A DNA stretch of 64,000 nt from Tribonema minus (taxonomy: Eukaryota > Sar > Xanthophyceae > Tribonematales > Tribonemataceae): the NCBI GenBank assembly GCA_017506865.1, contig JAFCMP010000544.1:310001-374000 (forward strand), in the 5' to 3' direction. The position numbers were made by a program, and so were the translations under genes. Below are positions 23,204 through 35,100 of this stretch, one piece after another (position 1 is the stretch's first letter; each line of letters begins with the position of its first letter). Below the pieces are notes generated by a model that was not told the origin of the DNA, made no database searches, and was given only the letters and a program-made list of their open reading frames with translations.

Positions 23204-23488
23204 ATCTCAGGCTGTCTTGGCATCAGAACTGGCGGAGCGCATCATCATGGCGTGCACCGTGACGTGTGGAGCGCAAACTTGAATGCTGCAGCTGCCCATG
23301 GGTTGTGCTGCAGCACCGTGACCAGTCTAAGATTCTAAGCTCTTGGAGCGCAGTGCGGACTATCAGTAGTACTGCAGTACATGTAGGTTGCTGTCTGAGT
23401 TGTTAACTTGAAAGTTAGGAACACACTGGTCCAGGATCATGCCATCTGGCCTTAAAGGAGTCCCTTGGGCCCCCGGGCCTTTATTGAT
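23204..23488 (+). mobile_element. Degenerate 5'-truncated LINE family A copy
   Basis: On the + strand it reads through relics of the LINE C-terminus (SELAERI near 23,226) and 3' tail (GTCCCTTGGG, GGGCCTTTATTGATC near 23,460-23,487). It is much more diverged than the copy at 34-38 kb. Confidence 0.55.
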
Positions 23489-23634
23489 CATCAATACACT
23501 CCCATGCGCCGAGCAACATTTCAGCATGACTTTGCGTGATCATGCAAAAAAACAGCTAATGTATCAACGATAGCGATGCCGCCTCGCCTCACTTAAATGC
23601 CTTTTATTGTTGTGTTGCTACCTGTCCTACGCAG

Positions 23635-23990
23635 CGGCTGCACCGGACGCTCTACGCGCCATCTTCATGGCTATAGTGCTAACCTCCATACAACTGGCCA
23701 TCACCATCCTTAGCCTGCTGTCTATGGTCCATGGCTGGCAGCGCGTCAATTTGGCCATGTCTGTGTTGGCATACTGTGGCTTCTTCAGCCTAGCGTCCTT
23801 TGCCTGTAGTTATGCGCGTGCGATGCACCGCATTGCATTCGATGCGGGGCGTCCCCATTGTCATATTGAAGTATCGTGGGCGAAGTGGTTTAGGGAGCAC
23901 TGGCGGATATTGTCTGCGTCCTTAGTCCCGCGGCGGTGGACCAGAAACAGTGGCTTTCGGGGTTATAGATTCGTAGCCTACCTCGACTGA
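23635..23990 (+). CDS. Orphan terminal exon of a membrane protein with two predicted helices
   Basis: A strong pyrimidine-rich acceptor (TTGTGTTGCTACCTGTCC then TACGCAG) ends at 23,634. From there the frame stays open for 117 codons to a TGA at 23,988-23,990. It contains two hydrophobic stretches, AIFMAIVLTSIQLAITILSL and VNLAMSVLAYCGFFSLASFA, and a basic C-terminus. The entry phase is 1. No upstream exon could be found: the DNA just before it is a LINE fragment and the duplicated GH26 upstream region. It may be the remnant of a gene cut off by insertion, or its first exon may lie far upstream. The family was not recognised. Confidence 0.4.
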
Positions 23991-26193
23991 AGTCAATAGA
24001 CCTTACTAGTAGTGTAACTGCTTGTATGCATGGCCATGAAATGAAACCTTCACATCGTTGGATCCAGATTGAGCGTGCCTGCAGCCATGGCCCCGTCCTC
24101 GACACTCACGAATGCACCTACAACATGGATCCCATGCATGTTCGCCCGACTCTTTTGCTATGTGACCTGGTGTCTCTCTTGCATGCTTCAGCATGGTATG
24201 CCTGCTACATCTGACGCCACAGCTGATGTACATTATCGAGGTATATCTGCAGCCATGGTAATAGTCTAAGATTTGTTCTCTTTGTTTTTGTTTTGCAAGG
24301 CCAATTTATGTATGCAACTGACAAGTATTGGTCGACACGCGGCGAGTGATCAGTACCATTGCACGATGCCCTCCTGGTCATACTGACCTATATCTGTTAC
24401 ACGAGGAGAGCCCTGATGGAGGCTGTGCTGCCTGCGCAATCATCATGATGCTGTTGTTTGTTTGCTGAAGCATGCATTGTCTCACTGAGCGACACATCCA
24501 GTCTGTGGCAACAGCTGATTCGTGTGATCTGCAGCCAGGAGATTACAACTTCGGTGCCACTACATAGAAGGCACTCGGCGTGAAGATTCACTTCGAACAT
24601 GACTTGTGAAACAGTCCTTATGTAGGAAAGAGCCTTGCTTGTGAAGTCCCTTGGGGGGGGGGGGGCAGCTGGGTTGGCTTCAGTAGTCACGGTGATCTTC
24701 TGCTTTTAGCTCTAGAAGCAAGTTGGTCCAGCAGAAGTGTGAACTGACCTCAGTGGTTTGCCACCACCCTTAAGTGCTCAGCCAGACTCTGAATCACCAA
24801 CAAGGCTACGGAACGAAGAGACCTCAGACACTATAGAGCCAGACTGTGGGGAACAATACAGTCCTCTGGACTGTTCCGCAGCAGAGCCAAATCTTTGTGC
24901 CCGTGTCAACTCACCCTTCGCATGGCCATAGGAAGAAAAACACAGTGCTAGCGCTTTCAAGCCGTCAGAGGTGTACCTGAGCGTGCAGCTGAATCCCCGT
25001 TAGCCTCTGCTCGCAACCGAAAGATATGGTACGAAAGCGTAGGCTGCACCGCACTGACCAAGCAGAGCGCTATTAAAGCAACAATCTTCTTTTCAAGAGT
25101 GAAGCTGAAGTTCGTAGTGGGTTTTTCGTGACGTGTACGCGCGTGAACGACGGCTTGTGATGTGATGGGGGTGTTGAGTGCACCTGTCCGGCACCCATCA
25201 GTGAACGACATATAATGCTGGATATTGATGAAATCAATGACACGTGGAGTGCCGCTCTACATTCCAGCTGGCTGAAGAGGCAAATACACGCCTGCCTTAC
25301 ACACACAACAGCTTCAAGTGCCAGTCTGCATCATCACCCCAGCTCAGAAGGTGACCAGTTGTTGTGTTGCGCAGGTTTGGACCCCCCTGCTTGGGCTTAC
25401 GCATATGGACGTGTGCTGAGCGTTCATGCAACTTCAGTTGTCCAGTCGCTGCAGGTTCACTCAAGTGTCAGTGATAGGGCTGGCGATGAAGCGCGCAGCG
25501 ATGGTCGCTATTACTGCAGCAATGTTGGAGTTGCAAACTTCATTGTGTTCGGGTCTTCCCTCACCTCTGGCACCTGTCGAGGCAGTTTCGGTTTGTAAAA
25601 GCATGACAGGTTTGCAAATTGCCACAAAGTACACATGGCATGCAAGAAAAAATAGACTCGTAAAAAAGTCCATGAGAACATTGTGACCGTACAAAAGTCA
25701 TAAATGCAGTCCCTGAATACGAGAATTGCATGCATTGGGTCACTGTGAGCATATGGTGGCACAACAACTCTTGGCATGAGCACTCCAGCCATGAAAGCAT
25801 GAGCGAGCCATGTGCTTCGCTCTTTCTTTGCATTGCTGAGCCTTGGGCATGGTGAACTCCCCTCCAACTGCCAGCACAAGCACTGTCAGCACGGTGTGCA
25901 TAACACGGATCGCCGCCGGAAGGGCAGTATGGGCTTATGCGTGCACTGCCCTCTGTATTATGCATGCAGCGCCACGGCAAAAAACACCCAGAGCGCGTCC
26001 ACAAAGGTGAAACGCGGGGCTGCAAAGCAGCGCTTCGATGCTGCCTCTGTGATGCTGTGCGCGTTTCCTCCCTCTAAGCCCGCCCTGATCACCCCTCCAC
26101 GACGCTTACGTTACTTTCTCATCACACCAAATATGTGTTCCCACACGCCATGTGCGCGCTCGTGCCATGTCGACTTGGACAGAGATCACAGCT
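23991..26193. other. Intergenic stretch downstream of the FHIP gene
   Basis: No supported gene. Several ORFs of 60-150 codons occur on both strands, including one at 25,426-25,686 (+) with a hydrophobic segment, but none shows a family or matched splice sites. A run of G lies at 24,653-24,664. The FHIP 3' UTR should lie just below 26,194. Confidence 0.35.
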
Positions 26194-29100
26194 TCACCAC
26201 TCGTTATGTGCGCGCTTGTGCCACCTTGATTCAGACAGAGATACAGCTTCGAGTCCCTCGACGGCGGTGTCCAGCGGCGGCAGCTGCAGTGAGTCAGAGT
26301 CCAAGTCATCGGCGCCGCCCGCCTCCGCATCGCCCATCCACGCGAACAGGGACGAGTCAACGCTGCTGACGCGCTGCTCCCGCGTGTGGAGCTCGCTGGC
26401 GCCATCGCTGGCCGTGCTGTCTGCGGTGGAGGGCGTGTCGCAGCCGTCTGCGAGCAGGCAATGGGGGGCGCCGCCGTCAGTTTGCACGTCCGTCGTCTCA
26501 CAACAAATTATAGAGTACATATTATCATCCTAGTAGCTGCTGCTGTTATTGTCTTGTGTTTTTCACAAGTAGACGTCAGCAGGTGTTGGAGCACTGTGCA
26601 GGGGAATGGCTCGCTCCTTGGGGAGTTTCATTTCACGGTGGCATTGGCTGCAACGATGCGTACCGGCTGCAATCAAAGCCGCGTGCTTGCGCAGCAGCAT
26701 CCGAATGAGTGTCCACCAGCTGACTCATCACGCCGTCCAGCCGTGGATGGACTACGGCCCACGTGCTGCTGCCAAAACAAGGTGCACTTATTGACACTTG
26801 TTGCAGTGCCATGGCATAGCTTAATATTGTCAGCTTTTTGAAGAAGACTAAGCAACTGAAAACTCGAATACGGCTCGCTAAGCATCGCCATGTGCAGACA
26901 GTCTTGCACACCTGATTGGCCAGGACGGGGAAATCCATGACGTGGCTGTCAATATGTATGCACAAAACACACATTGTCTTCACTTCGCCTGGTAGAGCAC
27001 TATGGAACTAACCTGCACTTGGTTGCCAGGATGGGAGGTCCAGCTCGAGCTCAAAGACGCGCTGGCTGGAGTGAACGGCCAGGTTGGCGTTGAGCGTTGC
27101 GTACAACTCCTTGAGCCACTCCTCCAGCATGACATAGCTGCGAAGCACTCGTACAAGCAGAGAAGTCATAAGCGCAATGAGAGCCCCAGTGTGGCACCAA
27201 CGTTGCAACTCATTGCTACGGGAGGTGACGGGAGGTGCAGAGGCATGCAGAGACAGCGGCAGCTGCCGGTGTCAAACCTTTGTTTTCTCCACACAGTGAT
27301 AGGATGCAGTATAGTACACACACAGGTATTGCAAATCATCATTGCTGTGACTGATTGTGTGCAGTCGATCAAAGCAGCCTGCCTGCCTCACATGTGTGCA
27401 TACCGTCACACTGACAGCAGGGTGTCACTGCAGGCAGCATGAGGACAGAAGTCAAAGTTGTGGCCATGAAGCTGTATTTCACTTGAAGGAGAATTGATGG
27501 CATATACGGATCTGAAGCGCACGGTACCAACAAGGCAGCAAATTCCTGATGCTAGGATCGCTGCTTCGCACTGTAGAAGGGACACATCTGCGCCCTGTGT
27601 GCGTGACTTCGCCCGACAGATATTGCATCCACTGTTACATAGAAGTATTTCATCAAGTATATCTGCAACTGCAATGTACATACTACGCATCAGCCAGTGC
27701 CCCAGTACCTGTCAAGGAATCCCGCGTCCTGGCCGGTGCGCAGGCGCGGCGCCGTGCCAGATGGTGGAGACTGCGACTTGTCCTTTGCGCCATCTGTTGC
27801 AGCATGCAGCAGTTCAGGTTGCATTGGGGTGGGTTGCTTCGACATGCGTGACACAACGAGATCATCGTGCGCCAGCCGTTTGCTGACAACTGTGACCCCA
27901 GGACGCTACAGTCATGTGCCTTGAAGCATTTAAACAAACAGGGAAGAATAGAAACAACCTCATTCACAGTGCAGCTTGCTGCAAACGTGCACTGGTCATT
28001 TGGCGTGGTGCAAACGGGCTTCACATCCCTGCACAGCTGGTAGCAAGATGCTTCTCAATTGCGTGGTACATGCGGTGAGTACCAGTGCAGAAAAGCATGC
28101 AGCGTGCGTGACTGCAGCAGCGGCAGTTCAACCAAGCACGCTGCATTTTTCTGAACAAACTTCAGCATGCACTCACCGCATAAAGGTATAAAAAATGAGA
28201 AAGGCCGTTGTGGTGGTATAGATATACATGATGAGCAAGGTCGTTGCGCTGGTAAACGTGGTGTCAAAAGTGCAGACAAAGCTTCGTTGGTGCCTACACA
28301 ATGCTTGCAAGTGGTATGGCTGGCTGTTGATCTTGCGCGCAGTTGCCAATGGAACTGTATGCGGGCTGGAGCAGTGGCGCGACCTTGATCACAAATTGCA
28401 GCAGTGCTCCCACCGCGCTGCCTACAACAAGCAAGGGCTGGATGACATTACACCTCTGGCTAATAATGAAAACAGGACAGGCAGGGTTCAGATTCAGGAC
28501 AGTTCAGGTCTGACACATGCTTAGACTAATTTCTAAAAACATGACACACTGGCAGCGCAAGGCATCTCACATCTGTGGCCAAACAGTGCCAAGGGGTCAC
28601 GGTCAGCGCTAGGGTCAGGCACATTCCACTTCAGGTGTGACAAACTCCAAGTATGACACTTGATGTCGCATGCGGCACATGTCCTGGAAGGTAGCGATAG
28701 GCACCACTTCAAGTGTCGCTAGGCACCACTTGAAGTGTGACAAGCCCCCACTTCGCGTGTGACGCTTAATGTCATGAGAACATTCTTTGGAAACCAGCGC
28801 TAGTTTAGTTGCTAGTTTAGGCATCTCACCTTTGTGGCCAACGACGCCGAGGCGCATGCGCGCCTGGTCCAGCAATTGCGAGCTGCCAGGTATCTGAAAC
28901 TCACGCAGCAAACAGCGATCGGCTCGCACATTTCAAGCATCAGAGTTTGTGCGCATGTTCATTGCGTAGCAAACACATGGTGTATTCAGAACAATGAGCT
29001 GGAGCTTGACTCGACTTGAGAATATGCTATTAACAGAGCCAGAGAGTTTGAGTCAAGTACAACTTCAATTTGCACTGCTTGCGCTCCGCGCCACGCGCTC

Positions 29101-32100
29101 GATCTCCGGCAATTGCACGCCGGGAGGCATATTTTGCCTGGCACATGCCACATGCAATCTGTTGTAGTTGCTCATGCCGGGGCCAAACAAAGCATCAAAG
29201 AGACTCTGCTGCATCGGTAGACATGCCAGAAGCTGAGCAGCACCCTGCAAAATGACGCTTCTCATCCATGTTGCTGCAAGGATGCATCCTGCTGCAGAGC
29301 GCTCAACAAAGCTGCTGTAAGCGCACGAAAGCATACCAGCAGGGGCTCCTTTGTACTGTCAAGGGCACCGGATTCAGCATCCGTTGACTTCACCTGTGTT
29401 GGTCATCAAACATGAGCTCAGCTGAGTTTTGCGCCCTGAAGGGGTCGTCATATACACAAAAGCAAAAAATCACATTGTCACATGATTGTGCAGTACATCA
29501 CTGCACACCAAGCTACAATCAGTTTTTCGTCTTCTCGTCATTTTCCCTACGACGCATTGCACCGCGCCATACACACATAGCCGGTATCGCATCGCTGCGC
29601 AGTACATCGCTGTACGCAAGCTACAACTCGATGCACTGCACACTACCATCACCAAGCAAGCGCTCTCACCCCTCGAAGCCGCTCCTGCGCCTCGAACCAC
29701 AGCCGCCGAAGAACAGTCCTCATGCTGCGGCGCAGCGCGCTGCCCTGCCGCCCGCCCCTGCCGTCGCCGCGCGCTGCTGCGCCGCCGCCACCGCCGCCGC
29801 CGCCGCCGCTCATTGCGTTACGTTCGGCAGCAGCGGGTGGTGATGCGGTGCTGTCCGTGCGGCCGTGCGCTGCGCCGGCGGTGGGCTCGCTGACGTCGGC
29901 GAGCAGCGCCATCACCAGAAGCCCCCTAATACAGACATTGTGGCGAGCGCAGTGCGGAGTGGGGGTTTCGGGGGCCAGGTGCGGAGGGGCTGCAGTGCTC
30001 AAGCACGCTCTTGGAGAAGTTGGGGCGGGGGCATATGGCGGTGTGGTGGTGCTAGGATGCAGGCGATGGCGAGGCTTGCACAATGACGCATTCGTGTCTG
30101 CATGCAGCCGTGACTGTTGGTCGGTGCGCATCTTTTGACAAGTAGCGCCATCGCCAGGTCACGCGCCACCAAACTGCCGCCATCCCTGACAACACCCCAT
30201 TAGCATTACTTGAGCGCGGGTAAGCAGTGCCACAAATACTCGCACCACATCAGGACCAGTCTACAGTGAGCTCAACAATCTGCCAGGACAAAGTTCAACA
30301 AAGAGTTCAACAAACCTGCCAGCGCACGCAAGGGGCCCATGCGCCTCCCCCGCTGCCGCCAGTGCCAGTGCCGAGAACACCTGCGTGAGCACCAGATTTA
30401 GCTCAGGACCTGCGCACACGCAGGGTACACAAGCGGGAAAGGGTCGGCGGTGAGGGTAATAGCGGCAGTGAGGTCCAAGGCCGATGAGCTGCAAAAGCAT
30501 GCAGCAGGGAGGGAGCGGGGGTGCGCGACCATCAAAGGCCTGCGCCACCTATACGATATATATGAGCTCTACGATCTTTTGATTCGTTTCCATAGATAAA
30601 TATATCATGCGAGACTCTCACAATGTGCGCAGACAGAGAGCGGCGGTCATCACGCCATGCCGCACCCCCGGAATACACACATACTTCAACTTCAACAAGC
30701 CCCCTCGATACAGACGCGCGCGCGGCCACACACACACGGAGCCCACAGCCACTTCAACGCCACTTCACTTTCAACTCCAACTTCACCTTGACACTACATA
30801 CTCGGCTCACCATTGTCAAAGAATGTCTCCAGCAGGTCCAGCAGCGGCGGCAGCAGCGATGACGGGCCCGCCAGCGCCCCATTGAGCTCCAGCCAGATGG
30901 CAGGGTCGAGCTGCGCCGATGTGGCGAGGGAGCTTGATACCGCCGCAGCCGCACCAGCCTGCGTCGCGTGCCAGCACAGCATGTAGGAGCGCGAGTGAAC
31001 TCACACTTGAAGTTGCGCAGCTGAGCGTCATCATCACCGGCCGACATGCGGAAACTGCACTCGTCAAGACTGCGCGCGCGGCGTGCGCACCGCCTGCCGT
31101 TGGTGGTGCTGTTCTGTTGCACCTCCGCTTTTGCGCGATTTTTGCGCAAGCGCACTGCAGCCGCGAGTGCTGCTGCCGCTGCTGCTGCTGCTGCTGTTGC
31201 TGCTGCCGCCGCTGCCCAACGCCGCCACGCCTGCGCATCCGAAGGCGCGCCGCCTGCACGCCGCTGCCGCTTAGGGGTAGGGTTAGGGTTAGGGTTCGGG
31301 TCAGGTTTGCTGCCACAGCGCGACGTTCCATCAGCACATATCGATGCACGGCGCCGCCGCTGCTGCCCAAACTAATTCCTGCCCCTCCCCCCCTCTCCCC
31401 CTCCCCCCCTCCCCCCACCAGGCACACGCACCTTGGGGCTGCCGCCGCTGCCGCCGCCGCCGCCAACGCCGCCGCTGCCGCCATCGCTGCCGCTGCCGCA
31501 GAGCGCTGGTGCGTCGTCTTGTGCGTTGAGGGCGCATGCCGCGGAGACGAGGCGCGTGATGCCGCTGCCGCAGCGCCATGTTCCAACAGCTCATATCGAC
31601 GCACGGCACCGCCGCTGCTGCTAACCCTAACCCTAATGCGAACGCACCTTGGGGCTGCCGCCGCCGCCACTGCCGCTGCCGCCGCTGCTGCTGCCGCCGA
31701 GCGCTGGTGCGGCGTCCTGTGCATCGAGAGCGCACGCCGCGGAGACGAGGCGCGTGATGCTGCGCTTGCACGCCTCTGCTTCGTACGCCACCAGGCTAGG
31801 GTGGACCTGCGCACTCGCGCGCGCGCGCATGCATGCAGCGGGCGAAGGCATGTGAAAACAGACAAAGAGTTCAACAGGTACCGCGCGTTTGCATCAGATG
31901 CACTGTGGCGGCGGGATTGGGGTAGGTTGGGGACAGTCTTGATGTACGATGGTGTGTGGCACTACTGCACCTGCCCGCCGCTGCCAGATCCGCTGTGCGG
32001 TGCTGTTGAGCCTGAAGCCGTGATGCTGCTCTGGAATGATCGTCTATGATTGCAGTGCGTGCATGTCGGCCTGACTGCTATTGGCGCACTTCATGCTGGT

Positions 32101-35100
32101 CACTCGGTGATTGCAGTGCATGTGTTCCCAACTGCACACGTGCGATCACCATGTGGCCACTGCAGCTCCTCATAAACCTCTTCCGCCACTGGCGCACGAC
32201 TCGCTCTCGGTATTGAAGATGACTCTAGTACTCTGCAACAGCCCCCTCCAAGAAGGCATCGCATACAAAAGCGCAGCGCCCCACTCTTACGGCTAAAGCC
32301 ACACTCTTGCACTTGAAGTCGTGGGGGGGTGCGCGTGTTAGGGTTAGGACCACCAGCCACTCACCTGTCGCACGACAAAGTTGGGGCAGCCCTCGCTTTA
32401 TATCACAAAAGGCATCTGCCACTTCTGAGTTCTAAGGAGGACCTCTCCCGTGCAGCGGTGCAGTGGTGCGCCACACTGTTAGGGTTGAAGCTAGCGCTGG
32501 GGCTATGATTGGGGTTCCCTGCCGCGCACCTGCTGCACGAGAAAGTCGGGATGCACTGGCGACCCCTCGAACTCCGTGCAGAAGGCGCACTGCAACAGCG
32601 CAGCGCGCTCCGCTCTTAGGGTTGAAGCCACACTGTCAGGGATGAAGTCAGGGCTGGGGTTGTAACTAGGGTTGCTCGCCGCGCACCTGGTGCACGGAAA
32701 AGTCGGGATGCACGGGGGACCCCTCGAACTCCGTGCAGAAGGCGTACTGCGACAGCGTAGCACGCTCCAATCTTAGGGTTAACGCCACACTGTCAGGGTT
32801 GAAGTTAGGGCTGGGTTTGTAATTAAGGTTGCTCGCCGCGCACCTGGTGCACGAGGAAGTCGGGATGCACGGGCGAACCCTCAAACTCCGTGCAGAAGGC
32901 GCACACGAGGCGCCCGTCGACCGTCGCCGCCGTCGCCACCGCCGCCGCCGCCGCCGACAGCCGCTGTGTTGAGCTCTCGCGCACGGAGGCAAACACGCTC
33001 GGCGAGCGCGAGCGCTTGGGCGACGGGGACGAGAATTGAAGTCGGGAGTTCAAGCTGAGCCGTGAGGTGCTTGTGGGGGTGCTGGGTCGAGAAGTGTTGT
33101 CCCCTGCTTCAAAGGGGAGGGGGGGGGGGGGGGGGGGCAGTGAGCAGGGAAGTATCGTGTCGCTTCTGTCACCAAGCTGCGTGAATATTTCTTGGAGTGA
33201 ATATTTCTTAGATTGCAGCTCAATGAGACAGGCGACTTTGCATATTTATGGAAAACAGCCTCAGAGATACGATATCCCCCACAGTGCATGCACCTTCAGG
33301 CTCCGCAGTGAGCAGGGAAGTATCGTGACGCTTCTGTCAACAAGCTTCATGAACATTTCTTAGAGTGCAGCTCAATGAGGCAGGCCACTGTGAATATTTA
33401 TTGAGAAAAGCCTCAGTGAGACGATATCCCCCACAGCGCACGCACCTTCAGGCTCCGCAGTGAGCAGGGAAGCATCATGATACTTCTTTCAAGAAGCTGC
33501 GCTAATAGCTCTTGGCGTACAGCTCGTTGAGACAACTTTGAATGTTCCGAGAAGAGCAGCTCAATGAGGGTCATCCCCCGCTGTGAGGAACACACCTTCG
33601 GGGTCCGCCAGCTCGAGTTCGCCGAACAGCACCAGCAGCAGCAGCAGCAGCCATGCCTGAACTCGATCTTGACCTCGGAGGTCAGTGAGCGCCACTTCTC
33701 CCTTGTGGACTGAGTGAGCACAGGGCGTTTTGTGACATTATCATCACCAACTGCCTTTGAATATGTATAGATGAAGCACCTGTTCAGGCACAGGTTAACG
33801 AGACAAATTCCCCCACAGTGCACGTACCCTCAGGGTCCGCCAGCTCGAGTTCGCCGAACAGCACCAGCAGCAGCAGCCACGCGGTGCCCCCCTCCGATGC
33901 GGCAGTTATGAGCGCGCTCCACAGGTCCAGCGCCGACAGCGCCAGCGACAGCGAGCGCGACTCCAGGTGCCGCAGCAGGCCACGCCTGGCCTGATGCCCA
34001 TGGAGGTATTGGCAACGCGCGATGAGTTGGATCCTATACATTAAAGTGGTGCAAAAGTGGTACTTCATATATGTTGAACAATGTTGATTCTGATACAGCG
34101 CCAGCGACGGCGAGCGCGACTCCAGGTGTCGCAGCAGGCCGCGCCTGGCCTGATACAAATGGAGGCAGGGGCAGCGACGCGCGGTGAGTTGCATTATAAA
34201 CATCAAAGCAGTACAAAGTGCACCCAGTGGGCACGGCTAGTGGAGCACGCCACACGACTACTGGCGGACGCCACAGACAGTGCACGTGAGGCGGCACGGG
34301 TGCGCCTCCACCATGGTGCCGGGGCGTTTGCTCATCAGGTTTCTCAGACTCTAGTGCAGCGCGGCTACAGGCTGCTGCACCTGCTAGCAGCGATGGCCTT
34401 TGGTAGGCAACCGGAGGGAACCGGTATGCCGCCTGCGGCCCGGCTGGCAGCGTTGCTGTCTGGCGACTTCGCGGAGCTACTGAGAAAGACGCTGTCAGCA
34501 GCAGCGGCGCTGCGGGCCCCCAAACCAAACAACGCAGCTATGGCGTCGGCACAAACGAACTTCGATGCCGACTGGACGGAGGCTGACTCCAGGCAGCAAA
34601 CAGCATGCGCTGCCCTCTCAGGCAAGCGACGGGGGGTAGGCTTGGCTGCCGCACGACTAGAGGCGCGTGAAGCATGCGCCCCAGCAGACGAGGTCACGGC
34701 ACAGGTGCTGGCAGCAAAGCACCCTGAAACTGGCACCCGGCCGGGGGTAGTCGATACGCCAATGGAGCAAGTGCGCGGCCTGGTACGCGACGCCCGGCGG
34801 CACTGCTTACACAGCGCAGGGGTGGCAACGACCACCGGGCCAGCTGGCAGCGGCAGTCCTGTCTTCGAATCGGGTCAGGCACATGATCACAGCGATAGGC
34901 CTGAGGATGCTGCCAGCGCAGCCGGACGGCGCCTCGAGGTGGAGGCGGCAGACATACTGTCGACCTTGTCCGCAGCAGGGGCGGGGAAGGCAGGAGGGCT
35001 GGACGGCCTACGCTATGAACACCTCTTGATGGCCGCTGGGCCTGGTGCACCAGTGAAAGCAGCCACCCGCCCCGTGAGCAGTGCCTCGCCAGGACTAGCT

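Noticed and set aside
30919-32049. 376-codon + strand ORF rich in Ala, Pro and Arg
   Set aside because: It lies antisense to FHIP exons 18-20 and their array; its amino acids follow CTG/CCG repeats and no family pattern appears.
34081-34219. LINE ORF starting at the ATG at 34,081
   Set aside because: The bases before 34,220 belong to the host exon-edge array and the target-site duplication, so they are not part of the element.
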